This document shows, piece after piece, positions 1 through 9,409 of a stretch of 64,000 bases of DNA; position 1 is the first letter of the stretch; every line of letters begins with the position of its first letter. Made by a program: the position numbers and the translations under genes. Origin of the DNA: a virus. Where the stretch lies: the IMG/VR virus record IMGVR_UViG_3300036780_000209, positions 102,499 through 166,498 of that record; one strand, 5' to 3'. The notes beneath the pieces were generated by a model. It was not told where the DNA came from and did no database searches. It saw only the letters and a program-made list of their open reading frames with translations.

Positions 1-718
1 TCTGCCCTGAGCCCCCGAGCTGACCCCAGTTGTGGTACTGCGCCTGGAGCTGGCTCCAGAGCACGCTCGGGGCAGTCTGGGAGCCCTGTGAGTCGATCAG
101 CTTCCAGACCTCGATGACAGAGCACGGGACTCCGGTGAGGGCCTCGGCGACCGCCTGGAGGCCGGGGACAGTGCCTCCCATTGCGATGGCAGAGGCGAGC
201 GCAATGATGCGCTCCCGGAAGGTCGCGTCGATCGAGTAGATATCGTCCCAGGCGTCCGGGCTGGCGAGGTCGCTGTACGGGCTGACTGTGGTGCCAGTCG
301 CCGGATTGGCCGGCAGGGAGCCGTCAGGGCCACGGAGCGCCCCGAACAGCGCACCGTAGAAGCTGTCCAGGTCGTAGAAGTTCGTGCTCGTGACCGCGCC
401 CTGGAGCCTCGCCAGGAGCTGCCGCTTGCGGAGCTGGCCGACCCCGGAATCCCCGAGCATCGCCTGCATGAAATGGATGATCGCGGAGCCGGGCGACAGG
501 TCGAAGACCTCGGACGGGAAGTTAACAAGCCGCTGCGCCAGGACCAGGTCGGGGCTCAGCAGGTTGGTGGCCACGGCCGTGCCGCCGGGCAGCGGCTGGG
601 TGGCGCTGGCCTGGAAGTTGAGGATCGACGGCTGCGGGGTGTCCGGGTAGTCGAAGAGGCTCTGGTCCTGGTTGATGATCCCGGGGCTCAGGGAGCTGTC
701 GCTGATGATGGCGGGCAT
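1..718 (-). CDS. Putative baseplate/tail appendage protein (partial, runs off left edge)
   Basis: An open frame starts at ATG 718 and continues without a stop to the window edge (at least 239 codons). Its start overlaps the TGA of the upstream baseplate-J gene by one base (TGATG), so the two are translationally coupled. I see no catalytic motif. The frame has ordinary high-GC codon use and a mixed globular composition. Position directly downstream of a gp25-like and a baseplate-J gene suggests a baseplate wedge or tail-tip protein; this is inference from gene order. The C-terminus lies outside the window. Confidence 0.7.
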   Translation of the reverse strand, partial: MPAIISDSSLSPGIINQDQSLFDYPDTPQPSILNFQASATQPLPGGTAVATNLLSPDLVLAQRLVNFPSEVFDLSPGSAIIHFMQAMLGDSGVGQLRKRQLLARLQGAVTSTNFYDLDSFYGALFGALRGPDGSLPANPATGTTVSPYSDLASPDAWDDIYSIDATFRERIIALASAIAMGGTVPGLQAVAEALTGVPCSVIEVWKLIDSQGSQTAPSVLWSQLQAQYHNWGQLGGSGQ

Positions 719-2538
719 CAGGAGAATCCCCCGAAGGTGTTGACGGCCTTGGTCGCCAGGACGGTGCCGCCGAACGAGGGAAAGGTGTCATCCCCGAAGA
801 AGACGCTGAGCGGCTCTCCCTCTCTGTTCACGTAGGAATTGACCACCGCCCCGTTCACGACCTGCTGGATCCCGACATTGGAGCTGTTCGGGGAAGCGGG
901 ATTCCAGCCTCCGTAGTCATCTCCGGTCAGGAACCGGGCCGCAATGACCCCCGGGGTGCCCTCGACGATATTCAGCACCGTGCTCGCGTAAAGGGTGGCG
1001 TTGAATCCCAGGGTGCTCAGGTAATTGGCGAGAGCCGTGTTCACCGACTGCTGCGTTACCGAGATGGTGACCGACGTGTCGTAAATGATGGCCAGCGAGA
1101 ACTGCAGGAACTGCGTGATTCCCTGATGCGCCAGGACATCGGTCCCAGCCAGCTTCCAGTTCTCCACGTCCTGCTGGATCTGGCGGGGAACGGCATTGTA
1201 CGTGTATCCCGCTCCCACGACGATGACCGAGTTGACGACCGGCTGGAAGTTAGCTGCCCATTCCAGCCCGAAGTCAGAATAGGGGCTCCAGCCGAAGGCC
1301 CCCGTCCGGTGGACTATCTGGTAGGCGTAGCTCACTCCTGCCGAGGAAGTCCCGATGGGGTTCTGGGGCGTGGCCAGGCCGTAGGCAATGCCGCCCACGA
1401 TGAGGATGGCGGGCACCGTGAGGACCGGGCCGAAGGCCAGCGGGATGAAGATGTTGCCGGCGGCCGGGATGGTGCTGTCGGGCCGGATGAAGCTCCCGGC
1501 ATAGTAATTGCTCGACGGCGTGGAGGAAAAGGCGATCAGCGGCTGGAATGCCACGGACTGGGCGGCAGCCGTCGCGTCGGTGCCGGCGCAGTAGACATCC
1601 GTGCGGTTGTAGATCCCGAGCGCGTTGCTGTTGCGGCTCGCCTCGTCCATGTAGACGAAGGACAGGTCGATGAGCTGACCCTCAGGAAAGTACGTGTGAT
1701 CGATGACCTGGACCTGAGGCGGGTTCACCGCGTAGTTCCAGGTGTACTGGACCCCGGGCACGGCCACGTCGCCGTTGTCGATGTCGTGGCCCACGACCTG
1801 GCCCGACGGGTAGATGAACTGGGCGTCCGTCACGGTGGAGATGGCCTGGCCGCCGGAAATCTGGAGCTGCTCGGTACGCCGGGTGGAGGCCCCGATCGCG
1901 TTGGCGGCCGTGCAGTTGACATTGTTCAGCGCGAGCCCCAGGAACATGGAGCTGGTCCCCGCCATGCTCTTGAAGGCCGTGGTCTTCCACCGCGTGCGGA
2001 GCTGCGCGTCGGTCTCCTGGTTGGTGCCCCCGGAAGCCGCGCTGGCGTTGAGCACCCCGGTGACCTCCGCGACCGGGTTGAGCAGGCTGGTCAGCGACGC
2101 GGCGGCCACATTCCCCTGCGGGCCGGCCTGGACGGCCTGGGCGGGCACGGACACCGAGAGCGCACCCGAGCTGAGGATCCCGGCCGAGAGGGTCTGGAAG
2201 ACGACTGTCCCGTCCGAGGTCGCCACCTGGGTGGCGATGGGCACCGAGACGACATCGGAAGCAGTGCCCCGGGTGAAGGTGATCACGGCGGTAGCCCGGG
2301 CGGCCGGGAACCGGCTCATGCCGAAGAGCTGGACGAAAGCATCCAGGGCGGACCCGGTCTGGGCGTTGACATCGTACTGGTAGGTCAGTAGCTGGGTATC
2401 GGAGCTGACATCGGAGATGGCCGAGGCCACGGCGTCGATGATCTTCCGGGTAACGCTGCCCACGGAGGTGTCGAGATCAGGCTCGGACACGCCCAGGGCG
2501 CTGATGATCTGGGCGCTGATGTCCTGCTGGCTAGCCAC
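718..2538 (-). CDS. Baseplate J-like protein
   Basis: This 606-residue protein matches the baseplate-J pattern: a variable N-terminal part, then a glycine/valine-rich beta region with PVAEVTGVLNASAASGGTNQ around residues 155-180, followed by ETDAQLRTRWK, the family's conserved E-T-D-x-x-L-R-x-R signature. In contractile phages this protein builds the baseplate wedge that triggers sheath contraction. GTG start at 2538 overlaps the end of the gp25-like gene by 8 bases. The length is longer than the roughly 350-400 residues of classical P2 gpJ, so the C-terminal half may be a phage-specific extension. Family call is firm; detailed role is inferred. Confidence 0.85.
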   Translation of the reverse strand: MASQQDISAQIISALGVSEPDLDTSVGSVTRKIIDAVASAISDVSSDTQLLTYQYDVNAQTGSALDAFVQLFGMSRFPAARATAVITFTRGTASDVVSVPIATQVATSDGTVVFQTLSAGILSSGALSVSVPAQAVQAGPQGNVAAASLTSLLNPVAEVTGVLNASAASGGTNQETDAQLRTRWKTTAFKSMAGTSSMFLGLALNNVNCTAANAIGASTRRTEQLQISGGQAISTVTDAQFIYPSGQVVGHDIDNGDVAVPGVQYTWNYAVNPPQVQVIDHTYFPEGQLIDLSFVYMDEASRNSNALGIYNRTDVYCAGTDATAAAQSVAFQPLIAFSSTPSSNYYAGSFIRPDSTIPAAGNIFIPLAFGPVLTVPAILIVGGIAYGLATPQNPIGTSSAGVSYAYQIVHRTGAFGWSPYSDFGLEWAANFQPVVNSVIVVGAGYTYNAVPRQIQQDVENWKLAGTDVLAHQGITQFLQFSLAIIYDTSVTISVTQQSVNTALANYLSTLGFNATLYASTVLNIVEGTPGVIAARFLTGDDYGGWNPASPNSSNVGIQQVVNGAVVNSYVNREGEPLSVFFGDDTFPSFGGTVLATKAVNTFGGFS

Positions 2539-2968
2539 CGGTCACTGTCCTGGTGATGATGACCTGGGAGCCGGATGAGGTCGTGAGCGCCACCGACACC
2601 TGCATGATCTCCGGGTTGGGCGATGTCATCGCATTCACGCTGTCCACTGACGCGATGACATCGGCGGCCGAGAACTGGCTGCGAGCCCCGGTGAGGACGT
2701 AGTTCTTCATCTGCTGCTGCTGGGCGTCGATGACCTGCTGGATCACCCGCGACACCTCCGAGCTGACCAGGGCCGGGGTGCCCGGGAGCTGAGGCTGCCC
2801 CTTGTAGGAGTCGAGCACCGAGCCCCAGGTCGTGTGATACGGGTCGCTGCCGTAGGGCTCGGCCAGGGCCATGCCGATCCGCTGCCGGATGTAGTCCCCG
2901 CCATCCACCGTGGCGAAGCCGCGCCCGGCCGGGCGGAGGTCTCCTCCGACTAGCTGCAGGTCCTTCAC
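2531..2968 (-). CDS. GPW/gp25-like baseplate wedge protein
   Basis: A 145-residue protein with the gp25-like layout: short N-terminal strand, GGDYIRQRIGMALAEPYGSD (Q-R-I ... L-x-x-P-x-G), then TTWGSVL and a C-terminal beta part. Such proteins sit in the inner baseplate next to the tail tube and are related to the acid lysozyme-free gp25 of T4. GTG start at 2968 preceded by an A/G-rich stretch. It precedes and overlaps the baseplate-J gene, the usual gp25-gpJ order of contractile tails. Confidence 0.75.
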   Translation of the reverse strand: MKDLQLVGGDLRPAGRGFATVDGGDYIRQRIGMALAEPYGSDPYHTTWGSVLDSYKGQPQLPGTPALVSSEVSRVIQQVIDAQQQQMKNYVLTGARSQFSAADVIASVDSVNAMTSPNPEIMQVSVALTTSSGSQVIITRTVTGG

Positions 2969-3017
2969 GCTGCCTCCCCTCCGTACTTCCGGGGACCAGG
3001 GGAAGGTTCACCAGCCG

Positions 3018-5993
3018 TCAGGCGCTCCCGTCCACGTTGGTCCAGGTCCCCCCGATACTGTCCGCCGTAACCGGGACGGCCCCCCAGATGACGCCGGTCG
3101 TGCCGGAATCGGTGATGATGAAGTTGGTTGCGCTGCCCGGGCTTATCTCCTCGGCCCCGCCGATCGTGATCCTCTTCGAGCTGCCGGTGACGTGAATTCC
3201 GTAATGATTGTTCCCGAATACCACGGCCCCGAAAATATTGCAGGCCTTCGAGCCGGTAATGATATAGCTGTCTGCCACGGTGTTTTCTGCCCCGCAGCCC
3301 GAGAGCACGACTCCGTGGCATCCCGTCAGGACATAACCGTTAGCATTACTATCGCAAGCGCATCCGGTCAGGCTTGAGTACTGGAGGTTAGTGAGAGAGT
3401 AACCATTACTTGTATTAGCATTAGCGTAACAGTTACGGAAATCACAGCTCGTGCAGGCAGAAACATCCGAGACGGTAAACCCGTTTCCTCCGTTGAGGAA
3501 GCTGTTGACGTTATCGAACCCGGTCGAAATGGGAGTCTGGATATTAACGCCATCAGCCCCGAAATGACTTACGCGAACATCCCGGATACTCGTGAAGGGG
3601 ATGTTGCTTGCCGAGGACTTGATGAAGCTTATCCCGTGCTGCGAACCCGAGGAGGGGCCGATTAGATCGAATCCCTCCAGGAGAATGCTCGCTACGTCGG
3701 TTCCCACCATCCCGGGCACGGCGGTCCCTCTCTGGTGAATCACCGTTGAGCCTCCGCCCGCCCCGAGAACGGACATTCCCGTGGAAAGTGGGAGCCCTGC
3801 GTTAAGGTTCCAGGCCCCCGGAAGCAGGAAAAGCCGCACGTTAGCCCCGGCCACGGCGGCTATCGCAGCCGAGTCGTCCGCCCCGGACGAGTCGCCCGAG
3901 GGGGAAAGCGAAATCACGCTGGCCCCGACCTTGAATGTGCTTACGGCCTGGACATTGTCAAATTTAGCGCCCTCGGGATAAGCCGTCCCGGCGAAAGGAT
4001 CATTTCCTGACGCTCCCGCGATGGACCCGGACAGCACCGGGGTGCCGCTCAGGTAGGTGAGCCGGACCTGGCCGTCCGACCCGGCCCCGCCGGGTGAGCC
4101 CGAGGAACCGCCGCCGCCTCCGCCGCCCGGGCCGATGGACGGAGCCGATCCTGGTCCGGCGCTTCCGCCGTTGCCGCCCGGGCCTCCCCCCGACACCGCC
4201 AGGGCACCCTGCTGGCCCGTAGCCGAGCGGCCCGCAGCAGCAGCTCCGCCCGAAGCCCCGCCGCCTCCGCCGAGGCTGAGGGTATAAGTGAGCTGGACCT
4301 GGCCGGAAGCACCCGCGCCACCGCCGAAGCCGCCTCCCCCGCCGCCGCCGCCGCCGCCGCCCGGAACCTGGCCCGGGCTTCCGTGGCTGCCGAGGGCACC
4401 GCCGTCGCCGCCTGCCCCGCCACCCTGGCGGGCAGCCCCGCCCGGGCCGCCGTCGGTGGTGGAGGAGGTCCCGCCGTTGTTCCCTCCGGTGGTCGTCCCG
4501 CCAGAGCCGCCGCCGCCAGAGCCCCCGGTAGCTCCGGGGGAGCCTCCGCTGCCGCCTGAGTGAAGGACATCTCCCTTGCTCGCGCTGATCTGGCCGCCCT
4601 GGGCGATGGCCCCGGCTGAGGCCTTGCCCCCCGCTGCCACGCAGGAATTCGTCCCGAAGGTGCTGGCAGCCCCGTTCTTGGCCGCGCCGGAAGACGTTCC
4701 GGCCTGGCCTCCCAGCCCGACGGTCAGGGCATAGGAATGCCCGGGGATGACAGTCAGCGCATTGAGCCTGGCATAGGCTCCGCCGCCCCCTCCGTACCCT
4801 CCGATGTCAGCCCCGGTACCGGATCCCCGGGTGCCTCCCCCGCCTGCGCCCCAGCATTCCACCAGGACGCTGGTAATCCCGGCCGGGGCCGTCCAGTTGA
4901 AGGTGCCGGAGTCGTCAAAGAGCGTGACGACCTTGGACCCGGCCGACGGGAGGAAGCCCTGCCCTCCCTTGAACTTGGTGGTGTTCGAGCTTCCGGTGCC
5001 GCCCAGCCCCGCCGCCGTGGGGGTTCCCGCCTGGCCGCCGTGTCCCTGAACCGTGGCTGCGTCCCCGGTGAAGAGCGAGGCCGTGCCGGCTGAGCCCGCC
5101 GGGCCGCCCGGGCCGACCGTGTAGGGATACGATCCGGCCGGGGTGACGGCAATGACCTGAGCCGAGTACTCGCCTCCGCCCCCGCCCCCGGCATCTGCCC
5201 CCGCGCCGCCGCCGCCGCCTGCGCCGACGGACTCCACCTGAACCGAGGTAACCCCGGCCGGGCATACCCAGGTCCCCGACCCCCCGGCCTTGAACGTCTG
5301 CACGATACTGCCGCCGGAAGTGTAAATGAAATAGGCCCCGGTCGTCCCGCTCGTGACGAAGTCAGCCCCGCTGATCTGGCCGCCGTTGATGATCGCGCCG
5401 TTAATGACGGTGCCGTCTATTGCCCCGGCCGCCACGAGCCCGGCGACAATGGCACCTTCGACTATGGCGTTACTTCCCACCGGGGCCTGGTCCCACTGGG
5501 TGCCATCCCAGATATTGATGATGTTGCCGTTACTCGAATCACACCAGAGCAGGCCGACGCTGGGATTCTGCGGGGCAGTCGGGGAAATCACCGCTCCCCC
5601 GGCGGCAGTGGTGGGCACCCACTGGGTCCCGTTCCACACGCCCCATATCCCGGTGGCGCTGTTAATCCAGATATCACCCATCGAGGGGGCATTAGGAGGA
5701 GCCAGGGAAAGCGTGGCCCCGTTGGATATCTGACCCGTCGGGAAATCGCTCGTGCTGTTCCCGATGAAAGCCTGGAATGCCCAGGTCCCGAAGTCCTGGC
5801 TGACGAGCCAGTTCTCGCCGACAGACGGGAGCTGCCCCTTGGACCGCTGGATCAGCAGGGGCACCCGGACCTCGTTGCCCTGGCGGTCCACGCAGACAGC
5901 CGTGTCGCTGGTCACGTCCATGACCGTCACCAGGCGCGTGCTGACCCCTACCGAATGAGTCAGCGGGTTGATGCTCGGGCGCGGTGCTCCCAC
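3018..5993 (-). CDS. Tail spike/fibre-like protein with glycine-rich domains and C-terminal beta-helix
   Basis: The 991-residue protein has three visible parts. Residues 1-90 look like a small beta-barrel attachment domain. A middle part holds W-N-G-T-Q-W repeats and two copies of a glycine-rich phage domain (about residues 235-340 and 355-655), each starting with a G-T-(F/W)-x-W/V-x-(A/C)PAG(I/V)(T/S)V motif and ending in long poly-Gly loops. The last 300 residues read as a right-handed beta-helix (SGADDSAAIAAVAGANVRLF, then repeated short N/G/S turns), the fold of depolymerase-type tail spikes. I infer host-surface binding. GTG start follows GGAGG; it begins one base after the lysin gene ends. 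Confidence 0.75.
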   Translation of the reverse strand: MGAPRPSINPLTHSVGVSTRLVTVMDVTSDTAVCVDRQGNEVRVPLLIQRSKGQLPSVGENWLVSQDFGTWAFQAFIGNSTSDFPTGQISNGATLSLAPPNAPSMGDIWINSATGIWGVWNGTQWVPTTAAGGAVISPTAPQNPSVGLLWCDSSNGNIINIWDGTQWDQAPVGSNAIVEGAIVAGLVAAGAIDGTVINGAIINGGQISGADFVTSGTTGAYFIYTSGGSIVQTFKAGGSGTWVCPAGVTSVQVESVGAGGGGGAGADAGGGGGGEYSAQVIAVTPAGSYPYTVGPGGPAGSAGTASLFTGDAATVQGHGGQAGTPTAAGLGGTGSSNTTKFKGGQGFLPSAGSKVVTLFDDSGTFNWTAPAGITSVLVECWGAGGGGTRGSGTGADIGGYGGGGGAYARLNALTVIPGHSYALTVGLGGQAGTSSGAAKNGAASTFGTNSCVAAGGKASAGAIAQGGQISASKGDVLHSGGSGGSPGATGGSGGGGSGGTTTGGNNGGTSSTTDGGPGGAARQGGGAGGDGGALGSHGSPGQVPGGGGGGGGGGGFGGGAGASGQVQLTYTLSLGGGGGASGGAAAAGRSATGQQGALAVSGGGPGGNGGSAGPGSAPSIGPGGGGGGGSSGSPGGAGSDGQVRLTYLSGTPVLSGSIAGASGNDPFAGTAYPEGAKFDNVQAVSTFKVGASVISLSPSGDSSGADDSAAIAAVAGANVRLFLLPGAWNLNAGLPLSTGMSVLGAGGGSTVIHQRGTAVPGMVGTDVASILLEGFDLIGPSSGSQHGISFIKSSASNIPFTSIRDVRVSHFGADGVNIQTPISTGFDNVNSFLNGGNGFTVSDVSACTSCDFRNCYANANTSNGYSLTNLQYSSLTGCACDSNANGYVLTGCHGVVLSGCGAENTVADSYIITGSKACNIFGAVVFGNNHYGIHVTGSSKRITIGGAEEISPGSATNFIITDSGTTGVIWGAVPVTADSIGGTWTNVDGSA

Positions 5994-5994
5994 G

Positions 5995-8511
5995 TCAGCC
6001 TCCGGGAGTAGGGCCGATATTCGGGGCGCTGCCGAGGCCGCCTGCGAGGGGAAGCCCGATCAGGCGGCCGTTGGAGTCCCCGTCACTTCCGGGGAGCCGG
6101 GCGGGGGCCGCTATGTTCACCGTGGTATTGAAGAATCCCCCCTGGCCCATCTGGAAGGAATGCGTCACCGTGGTGCAGTAAGCCTGGAACCCGAAGGCCG
6201 GGACTTGGATAAGCATTCCGGGCCACAGTTCCGGCATGAACGTCATCGGCACGTCGGCGTTGTACTGATAGGCCCACTGGCGCTGGAAGAGGAACAGGGC
6301 ACTGAAAAACTCCCCCTGAGGGCCGACTACCCCGGGGAGCTGCTGGAAATCAGGCCGGGCACCGAACCGGTTGTACACGTAGCTGATGAATTTCTGCGCC
6401 TGCTGCTTCGTGGGCTCCAGGCCGAAAAGGGAGTACATGATCGCCGGGATATCGATAGTCGCGACTCCGCTGGTGGTCACCGCGTTCAGGGGTCCGACAT
6501 TATCGATGGTGGCCGTCTGCAGGTTAAGCGCCTGGTTTGAGTAGGGGGCCACCGTGTACTGGTGCGTGACGAAGTTCGTGTCATCCCAGTAGACCGTGAA
6601 ATCCTGCAGCTCGATCGGCTCGATCCGCATGATGGCCGCCGTTCCCCAGACTCCGTAATAGTCCGGGAACCAGGCGATGAAGTCACCGTTGGGAGCCGAG
6701 CTGAAACTCCTCATGGTGGAATTAAGCAGGTTCTTAAGATAGGGGAGCAGCGGCTGGTCATTCAGCAATGCCCTGACCCCGGTGAGGGCAGCGGAAGTAG
6801 CCATGTCAACGGTATCCACCTGAGGCACCCAGGGAGAGGCACCGAAGAGCTTCTCGAATGGGTCCGACGGGTTAAACCAGGGCTGTGAGTTGGAAGTAGT
6901 GAGCTGCAGGCCGCCTGCGTCCAGCGTGCCGACGCCGCCACTCGGGGTACCGCCGGCGGTACCCGAGTAATCCGTGTTGGGGGCCAGCCCGGCGAAGGTC
7001 CAGTACCCGGCGCTCGTCCCTTCGCCCGCGAACGTTCCCTGCTGGTGAGCGCCGATCGTGTTCTGCCCGTCCCCGACGCTGATCTCCGTATGGCCGACCC
7101 CGTTGATGCTGCCGTTGCCGGAGTGGTACATGAGCGCCCCGGGGGTATTCATCCCCTGCTTCGCGGTGATCATCTTGCCCCGGGCCTTGCACCAGCCGGC
7201 CTGCGCTGACGCGGTGCGCGGGCAGCCGTTCAGGTTGCCGAAGGTGTGGAAGATCACCCACTGGACGAAGGAGCTGCAGTCAAGGACGGACGGATTCGGG
7301 TCATTCGGCGGCGAGTCACTGCCGAGCTGATAGGGGATGCTCGGATCGGACGAGACCAGGTTCTCGGCCGTCTGCAGGATGGCCGTGCCACTGGCTTTTC
7401 CGGACTTCCAGTTACTGGAAAGCTGGCCGAAAGCCGGGGAATTGCCGAGGGAGGTTCCCCCTTGCCCCTTGACCAGGATATTGACGATCTGGGTCGCCAT
7501 CTCCTTGAACTGGTCGTAGTAATCCGGGCCGACACCCGGGCGCTGCACCGTGACGACGACCTGGCCCGGGTCCTGGGTAAGCCGGTTGGGCACCGTCTGC
7601 TCGACGGAGAAGAACTTGCGGGTCGCGTACTGGGCGTTAGTGACCTGGGCGACTGTTCCCCATCCCTGGGACGGGCGCTGCTGGAACAGGCCGTAGGCCT
7701 GGGCGCTGTTCGGCGTCTGGATGTTGGTGAGATGCGACTCGCCCATGGCGCACTCGATGCCGATCACCGCGTCCTGCGCCGTGAGGCCCATGCTCATGGC
7801 CGTGTTGTAGATCAGGACCGCGTTGCCGGTCTCATCCGTGGACAGGGCCTGCCCTCCGTAGGTGCCGGCCTTGAGGGCATTGCTCGCCACCGTGCCGCCG
7901 CCGAGCTTGCCGCCGACGGTGCCGTTGCCGGACAGGACCGCGTAGAACTGCTGGGCCAGGGCGTCCGCCTCTTCGAGGTCGGTGTTCACGTCCTTGGCGA
8001 TCTTGTAAGCCCACTTGAACCAGCTCTGCGGGATGCCCGCGATGTGCACCTTGGTCGGGGGCCAGCCGACGACGTTGTTCATGATGGACAGCACGGCGTT
8101 GGAGACACCGCCGTCATCGGGGTTCTTGACGGCCGTGAGAGCCGTGTTGACGAGAGAAGTCGCCGCCTCGGTGCCCGGGTCCCAGAACCAGTACTGGAGC
8201 CTCTTGAGGCTGCAGGAGGCCGTGAGCTGGACCACCTGGGGCCACGCGGTCACCAGGGGCACCGCGTTCAGGTAGCCGGTGAAAACGCGCAGCCAGGTCA
8301 GCCGCTTCATCATGACGATGATGCGGTCGTTGGGGGTAAAGACGCCGTCGTACTTGCGCCGGGCGTTCTGCAGGGAGAACGAGAACGTGGAAATACCGTC
8401 GCTGCGGCGCGACAGGTTGCCCTGGGTAAGGTCCTCGCTGATATCCAGGATACCGTTATCCTGCGTGGATATGTAGACCTTGATTCCCGGCGCGTAAAGG
8501 AATACCGACAT
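5995..8511 (-). CDS. Tail-associated hub protein with lysozyme-like and NlpC/P60 cell-wall hydrolase domains
   Basis: I place the start at ATG 8511 (838 residues), five bases before the upstream stop; the longer frame upstream is out-of-frame overlap. About residues 235-300 carry a lysozyme/transglycosylase-like segment (ECAMGESHL ... GLFQQRPSQGWGT), and residues 400-510 carry an NlpC/P60-type cysteine peptidase (LDCSSFVQWV with catalytic Cys, then VGHTEISVG with catalytic His). The N- and C-terminal parts (VFLYAPGIKV, WYWDD-like beta segments) resemble tail-hub domains. Likely acts at the tail tip, opening host peptidoglycan during DNA entry. Domain calls rest on motifs only. Confidence 0.8.
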   Translation of the reverse strand: MSVFLYAPGIKVYISTQDNGILDISEDLTQGNLSRRSDGISTFSFSLQNARRKYDGVFTPNDRIIVMMKRLTWLRVFTGYLNAVPLVTAWPQVVQLTASCSLKRLQYWFWDPGTEAATSLVNTALTAVKNPDDGGVSNAVLSIMNNVVGWPPTKVHIAGIPQSWFKWAYKIAKDVNTDLEEADALAQQFYAVLSGNGTVGGKLGGGTVASNALKAGTYGGQALSTDETGNAVLIYNTAMSMGLTAQDAVIGIECAMGESHLTNIQTPNSAQAYGLFQQRPSQGWGTVAQVTNAQYATRKFFSVEQTVPNRLTQDPGQVVVTVQRPGVGPDYYDQFKEMATQIVNILVKGQGGTSLGNSPAFGQLSSNWKSGKASGTAILQTAENLVSSDPSIPYQLGSDSPPNDPNPSVLDCSSFVQWVIFHTFGNLNGCPRTASAQAGWCKARGKMITAKQGMNTPGALMYHSGNGSINGVGHTEISVGDGQNTIGAHQQGTFAGEGTSAGYWTFAGLAPNTDYSGTAGGTPSGGVGTLDAGGLQLTTSNSQPWFNPSDPFEKLFGASPWVPQVDTVDMATSAALTGVRALLNDQPLLPYLKNLLNSTMRSFSSAPNGDFIAWFPDYYGVWGTAAIMRIEPIELQDFTVYWDDTNFVTHQYTVAPYSNQALNLQTATIDNVGPLNAVTTSGVATIDIPAIMYSLFGLEPTKQQAQKFISYVYNRFGARPDFQQLPGVVGPQGEFFSALFLFQRQWAYQYNADVPMTFMPELWPGMLIQVPAFGFQAYCTTVTHSFQMGQGGFFNTTVNIAAPARLPGSDGDSNGRLIGLPLAGGLGSAPNIGPTPGG

Positions 8512-8515
8512 TTGA

Positions 8516-9154
8516 TCAGGGTCCCGGCTGCGGGCCTTTTCCGCCAAGAGGCGGAGCAGGCGGGGAGGAGGGGTTATTGAACTCGCTCGGGTCTCCCGGG
8601 TACACGATCTTCGAGTAATCCCTGGGAACCTGATTACCAGATAGCTGAGTGCCGATCGGGTAGAAGTACTGAATGGCGGCATCAGACTGGAAAGCCGCCC
8701 ACTTGTTGATCACCGAGCTGACTGCCGGCTGGTTGTTCTGGCCCGGGGAGGTTGCCGCCTCGAAGATGACCTGCGGGGAGAACATCATCTGGCCGACGTG
8801 GGCTCCCCAGTAGTAGCCCTGCAGCGGCACCCCGAGCTTGCTGAACTGGCGCACCGGGATGCTCACCGTCATCCAGGGGAACGGGTACTGCACCAGGTCA
8901 GGGTCCAGCGCGTAAGTGGCGTAGTTGGCCAGCCATTCGGTGAAATGGCGGCGCTCATCCCAGTTCTTGAGCAGCACCTGGACGCTGAACTCCTGCTCGG
9001 CTGCCCGGTGCGGGTAATAGGCTCGCTGGGTCCGCGCCACTGACTCCGAGGAGACCATCTGGACGCCGTGGGAGATGTCCCCGGCCCGGACCCGGTAAGT
9101 GCGCACGACCCCGCCGCGCTGGTAGCTCAGCGTGCAGTTCAGGCCCATCCTCAT
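8516..9154 (-). CDS. Tail/baseplate protein of unknown function
   Basis: A 212-residue protein with a beta-rich core (GGVVRTYRVRAGDISHGVQM) and a proline/glycine-rich C-terminal tail. No family recognised. The start at 9154 overlaps the upstream stop in an ATGA arrangement. Its place between two small tail genes and the hub/lysin gene suggests a baseplate hub or tube-initiator component. An alternative start is the second Met two codons in. Confidence 0.7.
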   Translation of the reverse strand: MRMGLNCTLSYQRGGVVRTYRVRAGDISHGVQMVSSESVARTQRAYYPHRAAEQEFSVQVLLKNWDERRHFTEWLANYATYALDPDLVQYPFPWMTVSIPVRQFSKLGVPLQGYYWGAHVGQMMFSPQVIFEAATSPGQNNQPAVSSVINKWAAFQSDAAIQYFYPIGTQLSGNQVPRDYSKIVYPGDPSEFNNPSSPPAPPLGGKGPQPGP

Positions 9155-9396
9155 GGAGTCCCCCGGGGCGGCGCTGCATTGTCGATCCGGGCGTCATCGG
9201 CCACCACGGTGACGCTGCCGGTGGAGGGGGCATACACCGGCACGCCCAGCTCCTCGTACTCGTTTGCCGTGATGTCGTGCACGAGCCGGAACTGGGTCAT
9301 GGCAAACCCGAACATGGGGACCTGAACGTCCTCGCCGCTCGGGACGGGCATTGACACGGGGCAGTCCGCTCCCCATACCGGCCTCTGAGTGGTCAA
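9151..9396 (-). CDS. Small tail-module protein
   Basis: An 81-residue protein, acidic and beta-rich (MFGFAMTQFRLVHDITANEY). The only full-length start is TTG at 9396, preceded by AAAGGCGG at good spacing. It overlaps the next gene by four bases (ATGA). Small proteins at this position in contractile tails are often tail-tube-end or LysM-like hub plugs, but I see no LysM motif here, so function stays open. Confidence 0.6.
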   Translation of the reverse strand: MTTQRPVWGADCPVSMPVPSGEDVQVPMFGFAMTQFRLVHDITANEYEELGVPVYAPSTGSVTVVADDARIDNAAPPRGTP

Positions 9397-9409
9397 GATT
9401 TACCGCCTT

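Noticed and set aside
1126-2391. Long plus-strand ORF of 421 codons
   Set aside because: Antisense of the baseplate-J gene; Arg/Gly/His-rich shadow composition and no ribosome-binding site.
4057-5093. Long plus-strand Pro-rich ORFs
   Set aside because: They are the antisense of poly-Gly coding in the tail-spike gene.
6940-6972. Near-perfect palindrome around CGCCGGCG in the lysin gene
   Set aside because: It lies in a Gly-rich coding linker, has a mismatch and explains itself by codon use.
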